A model generated the notes under the pieces. The model was not told where the DNA came from. It did not search any database and saw nothing but the letters and a program-made list of their open reading frames with translations. Position numbers and translations under genes: made by a program. Positions 50,801-58,409 of a stretch of 64,000 nt of DNA are shown piece by piece; position 1 is the first letter of the stretch; each line of letters begins with the position of its first letter. The DNA is from Bugula neritina. Its lineage: Eukaryota > Bryozoa > Gymnolaemata > Cheilostomatida > Bugulidae. The stretch is from NCBI GenBank assembly GCA_964035545.1, contig OZ037767.1, positions 2,174,680 through 2,238,679 on the forward strand. Direction: 5' to 3'.

Positions 50801-51998
50801 GTAGTGTTTAGTGTTGTATATGTCTTCTCTGGTTGCTTCAGGTTCTACCAGAGAAGAGGGCGACAGTTGGGGCGGCCATGATGGGCTCCGCGCACACTTA
50901 TGATGTTGGTGCAGCAAAGAAAGTGACAGCCGAAGGAGTTGAGGTATGCTGAGTAATTGTAAATACACAAGCAACTATGAGTAGACGTTGTAGTGTCAGA
51001 GGTGTGGATTATGAGTACTACACTGCTAGTCAGTTCAATACAGTATGGGAGTAGCGGCTAATTTGTCTTGTTTTCTAAGAATTCACACTTCAGTATCTCA
51101 GGATTCAGTCAATTGACAGGTTTTTACATTGCAAGGTAACATGTTTTTCGTGTTATGAAGTTGGTTCTCCTTTAAGAAATGTATCACATGGACTAATATA
51201 AGCTCTAACACTATTTGATGGTGTTTTTTTCAAGTTGAATTGCTTAGCAAACAAATTTTAGTTCAAGTTTCCAGTCATTTTGGATCTCTTTGATTTGTGA
51301 ACAACAGAGAAACAAGGCGTTACTATATAAGTTTTGTTGGCTGTGTGTGCAGGTGACCTTGAACCCTGATGAGTTGGACATGGATACCGTTGCCATGCAA
51401 GCCAAGTATGATCAGACGATGAAACAGCAGCAGGCGAACGATCCCAGGGAGGATTTCTCGGACATGGTGGCTGAACACTCGGCCAAAGCTGCCAAGGTTG
51501 GTCACTTCTTATTACAGATTGTTGGATATTTGTTTTATAGATACTTTATCATATAATTCATGATATACCAAGGTTCAATTAGGTATATATGAAGGCAGTT
51601 TCCATTGATAAGGAAACAAATTTTATTATAAGCTTTAAATTTAAATGTTAAGTTAATGCCGATTCAAATTTTTCTTCTTTTCCTTTTGTCTTGAGCAGAT
51701 ATTACGTAAAGGAACATTCATTAGTGATACACAATGATAGTAATTGTCAATTAATTTTTGTACAATGGTTTAGTTTTTCATCTTTAGAATGACTAAAGTT
51801 TTAATGAATAAAATTCAAATTTGAGGATCGAGTTTTAAGATGTTTTGTGAATGCTTGTTGTTGTGTAAAAATGTTGAGCTGTTTAAACGTTGAGGTAATG
51901 TACTTGTTTACATCAACCTTCAACTTCTCTTGTAGAAGAGGAAGAAACAGCAGACCTCTGACAGAGCAAGCAAGAAACACAAAGATTTCAAATTCTAG
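35818..51998 (+). CDS. SF3B2: Splicing factor 3b subunit 2 (SF3b145/SAP145)
   Basis: Eighteen phase-consistent exons: 35818-35911, 41372-41427, 41740-42225, 42332-42493, 42607-43065, 43479-43643, 44661-44813, 45185-45529, 46158-46343, 46646-46777, 47107-47256, 47434-47656, 47761-47849, 49452-49563, 50564-50715, 50842-50943, 51353-51496, 51936-51998 (TAG); about 1090 residues against about 895 in human. Order: N-terminal SAP motif (LRVVDLRKELSSLSLPTAGKKDELVQRL), split by intron 1; an expanded Glu/Gln-rich coiled coil with a 13-copy octapeptide (exons 3-5); a basic patch (KNKKRKKKRK); the conserved DUF382/PSP core (LVEMHDVTGPDPKLLLHLKA, RHWCNKRKYLQGKRGFEKPP, REKVRPKMGKIDIDYQKLHD, PPSYPNLKIPGLNAPIPEG, GGWGKPPVDETGKPLYGDVF); an acidic Ser/Glu segment; and a C-terminus ending KDFKF. 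SF3B2 is a U2 snRNP subunit that contacts pre-mRNA beside the branch site and binds SF3B4. Five introns (6, 8, 9, 13, 14) carry tandem arrays abutting a splice site, and intron 1 holds a gypsy element. Confidence 0.95.
36424..36428. repeat. Left target-site duplication AATAC
   Basis: The five bases flanking the left LTR are repeated directly after the right LTR at 40970-40974. A 5-bp duplication is usual for Ty3/gypsy integrases and fixes the insertion boundaries. Confidence 0.9.
36429..36573 (-). repeat. 3' LTR of the gypsy element
   Basis: 145 bp; on the element's strand it starts TG and ends CA. By eye it has no difference from the copy at 40825-40969. It is very short for a gypsy LTR. 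Confidence 0.95.
36574..36584 (-). other. Polypurine tract
   Basis: AGAAAGGGGGA on the element's strand directly abuts the 3' LTR, the expected primer for plus-strand DNA synthesis. Confidence 0.85.
36748..40800 (-). CDS. Gag-Pol polyprotein of the gypsy element
   Basis: One open frame of 1350 codons without a frameshift between gag and pol. Approximate order: Gag/capsid-like region (1-240); two zinc knuckles near 254-292 (CKRCGREPHSKAEC and CRKCKKVGHFQRQC); aspartic protease DTGADG near 338; reverse transcriptase with FNRLPFGISSAPEIF and the catalytic HMDDILV near 612; RNase H starting ATDASNTGLGAAM near 757; integrase with its HHCC zinc-binding part near 980-1020 and DDE acids in GADLFEF (about 1044), ISDNGPQF (about 1098) and NGEAERAV (about 1131). 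The tail after the integrase is Pro-rich. All catalytic residues I can check are present. The order RT-RNase H-integrase defines Ty3/gypsy. The short LTRs and fused single frame recall Mag-like lineages, but clade placement needs a tree. Confidence 0.97.
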   Translation of the reverse strand: MGDEEVQQQIIVHRNAPRIEPPGEIVLNCEREQNFRRFKSRWQSFYILSRLSEESDEYQRALLLYTIGDDACRVVESSHKYQNDKSLAAIIDILEQYCVGERNIVHERYKFNTRCQLQGENFDAFYSELRALADKCGFNYRPATDEAPAPFNEMLRDRIVLGIRDDSLRKKLISQGNTLTLDQAVRICRSSEVTSTVMQSVTKGASSGSVDAISKAQSSYPKYKQSKPSNTRKQGGAVQLPVNSQMYKPTNSQDSCKRCGREPHSKAECPAKDAQCRKCKKVGHFQRQCRSRSIQEVTEASNDDGIMFTGEFKIENLTVDAWKAEVAVNGNCTTFKLDTGADGTVVSDKLPWLSTISLQTTGVRLYGPGGKQLQVLGTFEADLQYKSQKYKETAYVIQNQSTSLLSRTACEKLGLITCQVKQQGEITKDIHTDFSKLFKGLGALKGYSYRISLIPDYQPTCIYTPRKIPIPLRDKTKKKLDEMAQQGVISPVTEATEWCSGMVPVLKPSGDVRVCVDLTGLNKAVRREIYPMPAVDESIGLLGASKIFSKLDANSGFWQIHLDKESRKLTTFLTPFGRFCFNRLPFGISSAPEIFSRAMCRLLGDIENVICHMDDILVHGKDAESHDKTLKLVLSRLEEAGLTLNEDKCEIGQAQVKFLGHIIDAKGVSPDPDKVASIRDFPAPTCKTELRRLNGMLNQLAKFIPHLSEITAPMRELLKESKAWTWNQPQEEAFQKVKQTLMSAQVIAHYDPKLKTIVATDASNTGLGAAMFQIQKDGTRRPVYYASRSLTSVEQNYAAIEKEALAMAWACNKLDQFLRGLPFTLETDHKPLVRLMGVKDLDQVPARILRLRLRLMRYAPKIEYIPGSRNHVADALSRAPSGIPSRIDVMLVEELEASTSIIPSIDPMIEEIKEAQQLDAVCQEVQNLIIKGWPTYKTDAHTAVHPYWDVKGHLTQSKGLLLYDQRLVIPSNLRLKLLDRIHQAHQGIVKCQARARRAIWWPGMSKQIKEMVQGCRQCRINSPTPVEPLQPSTLPSKPWIKLGADLFEFQKKNYLLVVDYHSRYIEVRRLDSLSSAFTVDKVKSIFSTHGIPEVFISDNGPQFSSREFQEFAKSYGFQHVTSSPKYPKANGEAERAVGTVKRLWSKTTDPYLSLLTYRATPLENGFTPSELLMNRLLRTTLPSMPETRVVHKPPNIAEKEQHINLRTMNNYNQRHKATLLPELSQGSPVYVRDTKKQGTVLASVAPHSYTVKTETGVIRRNRSALVDLREEDPAVLEPNAPPPVPMGAEVLGPKANKKANPSGTQAPGTLVAEGSGTSLAHTASPTVPGRFCALSRERRLPRRFDDYVMN
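40807..40824 (-). other. Primer-binding site
   Basis: Directly after the 5' LTR on the element's strand, TGGTGGCAGCAG begins with the TGG complementary to a tRNA 3' CCA end. The tRNA used is not assigned. The gag-pol ATG follows within about 25 bases of the LTR, so the leader is extremely short. Confidence 0.75.
40825..40969 (-). repeat. 5' LTR of the gypsy element
   Basis: 145 bp, identical by eye to the LTR at 36429-36573. It should carry the element's promoter. It is followed on the plus strand by the target duplication AATAC at 40970-40974. Confidence 0.95.
41803..42114 (+). repeat. 24-bp coding repeat in SF3B2 exon 3 (13 octapeptides)
   Basis: Thirteen in-frame units encoding ERLAAEEK with changes mostly at the last position (K, R, S, N). 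The unit is charged with Leu at a fixed place, so the segment is expected to form a long single helix or coiled coil. An octad is not a canonical heptad, which favours an extended charged helix. This repeat partly explains why the protein is longer than vertebrate SF3B2. Confidence 0.95.
44451..44665 (+). repeat. 35-bp array ending at the 3' splice site of SF3B2 exon 7
   Basis: Six units, five of about 35 bp and one of 40 bp. Each holds TACTGTGTAG followed by GTAGGTGT, the authentic acceptor and the first eight bases of exon 7 (start 44661). The last unit runs into the exon. The real acceptor is fixed by frame: GTA GGT GTG GAG GAC. Confidence 0.92.
45886..46157 (+). repeat. 34-bp array (8 units, 68-bp dimer) ending at the 3' splice site of SF3B2 exon 9
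   Basis: Exactly 8 x 34 bp. Each unit ends GTCTGTTGTGTAG, the acceptor of exon 9, and begins CCTGTG (TTTGTG in unit 7), close to the exon start CCTATG. Units alternate between ACTTAG and ACTCAG at one place, so the real period is a 68-bp dimer in four copies. The array ends at base 46157, immediately before the exon. Confidence 0.95.
46344..46503 (+). repeat. Tandem array starting at the 5' splice site of SF3B2 exon 9
   Basis: From the donor GTGAGT at 46344 the sequence runs as about seven shrinking units (about 27, 26, 26, then 21 bp) of the type TGAGTCATACCTCTAGTCTACAG. The donor region itself aligns with the unit, but later copies have lost the GT before GAGT. Confidence 0.7.
47989..49451 (+). 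repeat. 26-28-bp array ending at the 3' splice site of SF3B2 exon 14
   Basis: More than fifty copies of a unit close to TACTGAGTAGTTACTCTGTC plus ACACAG, with 28-bp variants (extra AC), fill most of intron 13. Each unit has a short pyrimidine-containing stretch and a CAG, like the genuine acceptor. The final unit differs (CACGCAG) and is followed directly by exon 14 at 49452. Every unit has stops in some frames, so no coding role is possible. Confidence 0.95.
49575..50465 (+). repeat. 17-bp array just after the 5' splice site of SF3B2 exon 14
   Basis: About fifty copies of a 17-bp unit (TGACAGTAGAGTAGTAC with TGAGAG, GCAC and TTGTAC variants), starting about 12 bases after the donor GTGAGT at 49564 and filling most of intron 14. 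By chance the minus strand lacks stops in all three frames, giving long spurious open frames. Confidence 0.95.
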
Positions 51999-52129
51999 TT
52001 GCCATTCGATCAGCGAACTGTATATAGTTTTGATAACATGAATCACCTTGTCTGTTCTCTTCACTTTACTAGTTTCATGTAAAAAAGCATATTTTACTCA
52101 TTTTTGTACCTGCTAACTTACAAATTGTA

Positions 52130-52135
52130 AATAAA
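52130..52135 (+). terminator. Poly(A) signal AATAAA of SF3B2
   Basis: Canonical signal about 130 bases after the SF3B2 stop. The cyclin K gene ends about 320 bases further on, on the other strand. Confidence 0.75.
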
Positions 52136-52404
52136 AATATTATGAATAATCACATATATGTAGAATATTTAGTGTTGGTCTTCCAAAGTTGTATTAGAAA
52201 GCTTGGTGTTGGAAGATGAAGAATAGTGTGATATGATGACCAATCAACTGTTGCCTGTTCGCTTTACGGTCACCAATGTGTTACCAGCACTACAGTCCTC
52301 GGGGTGGTGATGGTTGCGGATAATAATGCTTTAATATCAATTGGTATTGCTTTATCAATTAGTAATGCTATTACAACATGTAACAGTAATATGAAATTAA
52401 CAGG

Positions 52405-52410
52405 TTTATT
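52405..52410 (-). terminator. Poly(A) signal AATAAA of cyclin K
   Basis: TTTATT on the plus strand, 42 bases past the cyclin K stop, reads AATAAA on the gene's strand. Confidence 0.6.
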
Positions 52411-52451
52411 CTGTACAAACTAGAGTTTAAAAAAGTTGTTGAAATACAATG

Positions 52452-55400
52452 TCATTGATTATTAGTTAGCACTTTGAGAGAGGATTCCCTTCTACGGGCA
52501 GCTGGTTGCGGATAGTGAGGCATATGCGGAGGAGGTGGATATCCAGGTTGGTATGGTACGCCAGGTCTGGGAGCTTGACTGTAATACCTACAGAATATTA
52601 AGGACTTGACTGTAATACCTACAGAATATGAAGGACTTGAATGTAATGGCTACGGAACATCATGAGTTTGACTGTAATCAACCAATAATATTCAGCTCTC
52701 TTTCTGTGACCTAGTATCTACTACTTGTGAACAGCTATAAATGTAACCCAAGTTAACTGTGACCACCCTTCAACACAGATCTGTATCAGACAGTCACTAT
52801 CCAATACGGTGATCGTGCTAGTAGTTTGGTGAGTTGTGCCTACAGTATACGCCATACTTACAGTGACGGATGCACAGGGGCTGTCGGAGGAGGCTGGCTG
52901 TAATAGTGGGCTGGCGGATGAGGTGGCGGCGGATAGGCCCCGGGAGGCGCAGCTTGTGCTGATGTCACTGATATTTGAGGAGGTGGAGCAGCATACATAG
53001 GGGCGTAGCCAGGGGGAGGGGCTCCATATGGGGGTAAAGATGGTGCACTGGTAGGGAGACCAGGTGGAGGGGGTTGTGACTGCAAGTAGTGAAACATTAT
53101 GTTTAAATTATTATTACAATTAGTTTCATTGTCAGCATAATTTTGAAGAATTTTGCTACAATTAATGCACTAAATACAAAAATCCTGGTTACGAGAGAGA
53201 ATAACTCCTCACACGACAAGGAAAGGCCATAAGTTTTAGAAAAATTTTGAAATATTTGTAATACAAGTACACATAACACAAGTATATATAACATAAGTAC
53301 ATATAACACAAGTACACATAACACAAGTACATATAACTGGAGTACCTGAGGAGGATATGCAGGTGGTTGGTGGTAGGTTGGTGCAGGTGCAACTGGAGGG
53401 TAGGTGGCAGTTTGACTAGCAGGTATAGGTGCTGCTGCAGTTGGTTGTACTGTCTGAGGTTGTGACACGATGGGGTCAGTTCTTGCCACCTTGCTGGCAG
53501 GCTGAGCAGGAGCACCTGCGACATGTTGACACTTGATAGCAAGAACTAACAGGTGGTGTCACACACCATATGACTAGATAGCTTTATAATATAGTCAGTA
53601 TAAATATAAACTGACTGATGAAAAGTTGACCAATGGTCAAACTTTTAAAGTCAAACAATACAAGTGTAACATTCACTTACTATTTGCTTAATATGTCATG
53701 TGTAGATACTATACTAACCATGTAATAGTATACTACATTGTTTACTATACTATAATATAATATATACTACAAAATAATATACTATAATATACCACACTAT
53801 ACTAACTACTGCGCTATACTAAACTATGAAACTATAATATCATATACATACTAAATACATTCAGCATGTTAACCAACACGTTATGTTATGTTATGTTATG
53901 TTATGCTGCCACAACTTACTGCTGCTGTCTGAAGCTGTTCGTTTATTTGACTCGGCAGCTGCTGCCTTACTAGTGTTCGTGGATGATGATGAGGACTTGG
54001 CCTGCTGACCTGGGGCAGCATTAGAATAGAAGTCCAGCACTTGATGACATATAGCTGCAACAAACAACCACCTACTAATAAACATGGTTTCAGTGAAGAC
54101 AAGGTCAAAACCACTTACTATGTACGTTGTATATCTTAATGTCAGTTGATAACATAAAATTCATACATGATGTCAGGCAGCATAGCAAAACTGTTGAGAA
54201 TACAAAGATAATTTTTAGTAGTACTCGGCAAGGCTTTGGACTGTGTACCACAGAAGATCTAAAGCTAAAACCGTAGACCACACATATAGCCTTAGAATGA
54301 CAAGATGCTAGTAAATAGACTCGCTATTTGTGAGTAACACCAGATATACGTACACTCTAGTAATTCCATTGACACATCTGCCACAAACTGGTCCCACCAT
54401 TTCCCTTTATGACCTTCAGGTTTGCCCGTCCAGTCTGTGATCTCGTACTTTGATATCCGACACGACAAGTCCATCAGCGAAATAGCAATAATCTCGGGTT
54501 CCCATTGCAAACACAATGTGGTACACAAGCTATCGTTTATAAAAGTCCAACCCATTTGTACAACTTTCTCAATTCGAGCTCGATCTCCGATAAATGATTT
54601 GGCGTATTTCAACATGAACTTGTATGGGTGGTCGACTTGAAGGTCAAATTTTATAGTTTTGAGGATAATTCTCTCTAACGTCATCAGAGATTCCTGAAAG
54701 TGGAGTTTACTAGCAGTTTTACAGTAAGCACAACATTGCTAGTTGAAACTAGCACTCTGTACTAACTACTAACACTCTGTACTAACTACTAACACTCTGT
54801 ACTAACTACTAACACTCTGTACTAACTACTAACACTCTGTACTAACTACTAACACTCTGTACTAACTACTAACACTCTGTACTAACTACTAACACTCTGT
54901 ACTAACTACTAACACTCTGTACTAACTACTAACACTCTGTACTAACTACTAACACTCTGTACTAACTACTAACACTTTATTTGCAAAATTTTCTTATAAC
55001 TATTTATAGAATCTTTACTAAATTTAATAATTACAAATAGACTTTAGCAAAAATGTGTTTAATGGACTCAAACTTTCTCTGATGAACTGCTTTTAAAACA
55101 TGCAGTCAGGAGATAAAGCAAGAATGAACCAAGCTCTACTAAACTGAGAGTAGATTCATAGATTCAATCATTTCAAGCCAGGGAATGGGGGTAAAACTAA
55201 GAAATACCAACTTTAGGATCATCCCCAAACACTGTGGCCATGGCCTGGTCTGTAATGAGTCCACTAAGTGATATTTGTTTGAACAGATCACGGGCTTTCT
55301 TTGGCGTCTCCTCCACTTTACCAGCCAGAAACAAACAAGCTGAAGCTATTGCCTGGAGTGAAGTATGAAGAAGTAAAAGTAGATTACTCCATTTATTTGA

Positions 55401-56510
55401 ATAATTAAAATTACTTTTTAAATGTCAAGCATTCCCATATTGATACTACATTCACTGTTAACAATAGCTAAAACTCAACAGTAGGCAGTCACAATAGGAT
55501 TGTATGGCAACACATGGGGAAACAACCAGCTCTTTCGTATATATAATGTCCAGAGCATCTGTGTCAATTGATAAAATTAATGTATTTTTTAGAGAAACAA
55601 AGTTTTTAATCACCCAAAAGATTAAAAACACTACTTGTTCCTTATTGAAGAAATTGAAAACATAACATAAACATTCATTTGACAGCAATAAGTTATTTCA
55701 GAATGACCTAGAAACACAAAATCTCAAAAACATATGTTTGCATGTTCATTTTAAGTAAATCTCTAGAAAGCACAAATTTAAACATCAGGCTTGAAATATT
55801 TGCTAAAGCCAAAAATGTCTTAGAACTTTAATATCTAAAAGCTGCCAAGCCTCTAAGAATGCTGCAACATAGTTTCAAATTAGAATAATTTACTGCACAA
55901 ACAAATGTGTATTCAATCCCAACCATTTGTGAATCGCCCACTAAAATTTTGTTCAGATGTTTAAGACTAACAACCGAAGTAAGCCAGTAGCTGTTAAATT
56001 CAGAGAGTAGTTTATAAGAAGCATACTTACATATCGATGGAATTCTTTAAATGAGTGGTACATGTAGAAACGGTGGAAGTAGACTGTACCAGTGGCCAAA
56101 GTAACATACCGGCTGTGTTATATGTTAGGGATCAAACTAATGGCCAGTTCAATAGTTGTGCATAGTATTGTTAAAGCATCACAAAAATGTGACCGTATGT
56201 TTGACAACATTAGAATTTTAGCTACATTTAAACCATATCTTAAAAAATATAGCAAACAGTCTTTATCAGATGTCAGGTGGAAAAAACTACCATAAAACTA
56301 CGAGTTGTTGATTAACTTTTCAAAGAGCAGGAAATTACTTATAAGAAAAAAAATCAACTCGACAGAAGGATACAGTTTTAGCTGTTGACCAATAGTGCTG
56401 ATGAACTTAGCTCCTTCTGTTCTATATCTTGTTTCTGTTAGATTGTCTATGCCAGCTTTAAACGAAGGACTGTTCTTTATATCACTAACATCCCAATACC
56501 AGTCTTCCAT
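52452..56510 (-). CDS. CCNK: Cyclin K, partner of CDK12/CDK13
   Basis: Eight phase-consistent exons: 56510-56374, 56112-56031, 55352-55212, 54693-54354, 54054-53920, 53515-53346, 53079-52862, 52587-52452 (TGA); about 452 residues. The N-terminus has [13 protein letters not shown] and [12 protein letters not shown], then the first cyclin box ([37 protein letters not shown]) and the second ([40 protein letters not shown], then [16 protein letters not shown] and [10 protein letters not shown]), all diagnostic for cyclin K against cyclins T and L. The tail is Pro/Tyr/Gln-rich as in the family but shorter than in vertebrates. Cyclin K activates CDK12/13, which phosphorylate the RNA polymerase II C-terminal domain and sustain elongation and splicing of long genes. 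Several introns carry tandem repeats at their splice sites. It is convergent with SF3B2, with about 450 bp between stop codons. Confidence 0.95.
52572..52678 (-). repeat. 31-bp array over the 3' splice site of cyclin K exon 8
   Basis: About 3.4 units of 31-32 bp. Read on the gene's strand, the first two carry the acceptor ATATTCTGTAG followed by GTATTACAGTCAAG, and the copy nearest the exon is the real start of exon 8 (52587). The third copy is degenerate (CCATT for TATTA). Confidence 0.85.
53256..53345 (-). repeat. 15-bp array starting at the 5' splice site of cyclin K exon 6
   Basis: Read on the gene's strand, six 15-bp units follow exon 6 directly, and five of the six start with GTAC: GTACTCCAGTTATAT (the donor), GTACTTGTGTTATGT, GTACTTGTGTTATAT, GTACTTATGTTATAT, ATACTTGTGTTATGT, GTACTTGTATTACAA. 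The 15-bp length keeps reading frame and there is no stop, so use of a later donor would add VLxLY-type pentapeptides. Confidence 0.9.
53881..53905 (-). repeat. (CATAA)5 next to the cyclin K exon 5 donor
   Basis: Five pentamers starting 15 bases into intron 5 on the gene's strand (donor GTAAGT at 53919-53914). Confidence 0.9.
54751..54980. repeat. 20-bp array in cyclin K intron 3
   Basis: Eleven nearly perfect 20-bp units (ACTAACTACTAACACTCTGT on the plus strand) preceded by a half unit. The nearest end is about 58 bases upstream of the exon 4 acceptor (exon starts 54693). Unlike the other arrays, the unit does not copy the adjacent acceptor. Confidence 0.97.
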
Positions 56511-58409
56511 AGTAGTGTGACACCTAGAACACTAAATGAGCATCCTTATATTAGGTGATTAACATTTTGACCATTAGCAATTCTTAAAAATTCATTCATC
56601 TAGATCATTGCTTATGATAGGCTCAACTAAGTAATAATTATTCATTAAATCAACAATATAGCAAACATTTAGTTTTTAATCTAAACTTAAAAGTTTACCC
56701 ATGAAATAAATTCAGAAGTTTTTAATAAGTATAAGAATTACAAAAAAATTGTTTATTATTTTATGCCTACCGCAGTGCTGCCAACTCAAAATTTTAATAG
56801 CAGACGTACAAGTTGCTAGCTATTACTATTAGTATTAGTATTACTATTAGTATTATAACTTACATCTGCAAGTGTTGAACAACTCAATAATAGTTGGAAA
56901 TTTTAAAAATTGTAAGCTGTAAAGCTGATAATGTAGTTAAATAACTATGAATATCAATGAGTTGAAATTTGAATTAGAATATCAAATTCAATATCATTAA
57001 ATTTAGTCATTATCAATATCATCATGATGATCATCATCATGATCATCATAATGATTAACATTGACATTTAATAATCATTTACATTATCATTTATCCTAAT
57101 CATCAACTGAAAATAAAAATGAAAGTAGTTTTTCTCTAAAATATCACTAAACCATATAAAATTTGACAAAAATAGTATCACTAATATAAAAATTTCAAAG
57201 AGCATTGGCAATCATTGTGATTATCATTATGAGTCTAGGAAGATATTACTAGTTGAAAAAAGTGAGCGCAGCGACTCAGTTATATAGCTTTATAATAATA
57301 AGTAATTTAGCTGTGGCTCGCTCAACAAACGAGCACAATCCAATGACATCGTAAATGAGGCGCTGATTTGCACATTCACCAGTAAACGATGTAGCTTATG
57401 CCACCCGAAAACTAATTGACAACTATTATGATCATGATGATTCTCGCTATTGCCGAATTCAGATGCACCAATACATATTCCATGTTTAGGACTGAAGCTG
57501 AAGTTATTAATACTAATACTAGTAGTAATACTAATAGTAATAGTTGTACTATAGTATTAGTAATAGTAATTTTTATTAGCCATTACTAATAGTAATGGTA
57601 ATACTAATTTCAATCATTTTATGCACTGCAGCAGCAGGTTCAGCATCAGCATGCTCTAAGTCTATATAGTATGAGTATACCTGGAGTTAGAGTTACTGTT
57701 ACTGTTACTGTTAGACGTTAGTTACTTATTACTATCCTCATACTCATAGTCTTGCTGATACTCATAGTGATAATCTCATATTCATATTGATATAGTCTAG
57801 TTAATTTTATGGTAATACTTATAGTGATAATAATAGTAATAGACATAGTGAAACTGGTAGTCACTACTAGTACTACTACTAGTAGTTTTACTAGTTCTAT
57901 AACTATAAGTATAACACTAACTATAACTGGATAAGTTATACTATAAGTATAAGCAGAACTTTGAGTTTAAGAATAAGCCGTAGTCTACTTCTAGGCTAGA
58001 CCAATTACTACCTTCTAGCTAGCAGCCAAGTGGCAAGTACTACTACTAGGAGTAGTACTAGTATCAAGTATATTGCTAGAATCAGAATGGGAATTGAGAA
58101 TGTTACTGAAAAGGAATCTTGTTATTAATCTGAATTTGTTTTTATTTTGTTTCGTGACAGTTAAAAGCAATGTAAAAACTGAATTTGTATTGTTTTTGGC
58201 AATCATAGTCATTTTGGTAGTTAATGTCGTAATGTAACTAATTCAAAAAGTTTCAGGCTCTGCAAGAATTTATACTCTCTGACTACAGTGCAGTTTCATT
58301 GCAATGCTCTATATGCCAATGACATGATAGTATTATTGAATCACAGCAAAATATTTTTGCAGCTGAAAAGAACCCTTTATATCTTCAAAGCCGAACTTCT
58401 AATTTCAGC
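56511..58409. other. Divergent intergenic region between cyclin K and the Numb-like gene
   Basis: No coding exon found. It should hold both 5' UTRs and promoters. A less A+T-rich stretch around 57265-57420 is the best candidate promoter area. ATC/GAT-rich, locally self-complementary sequence occurs at 57015-57060, and an irregular AGT/ACT low-complexity tract at about 57480-57960. Confidence 0.5.
57480..57960. repeat. Irregular AGT/ACT/ATA low-complexity tract
   Basis: Made of imperfect words such as ACTAGTAGTAATACTAATAG and CTGTTACTGTTACTGTTAG with both orientations mixed, so the single strand can fold on itself. No open frame of interest. Confidence 0.65.

Noticed and set aside
54761-54980. 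TACTAAC branch-point consensus repeated many times
   Set aside because: The motif is on the plus strand, while the gene with this intron (cyclin K) is on the minus strand.
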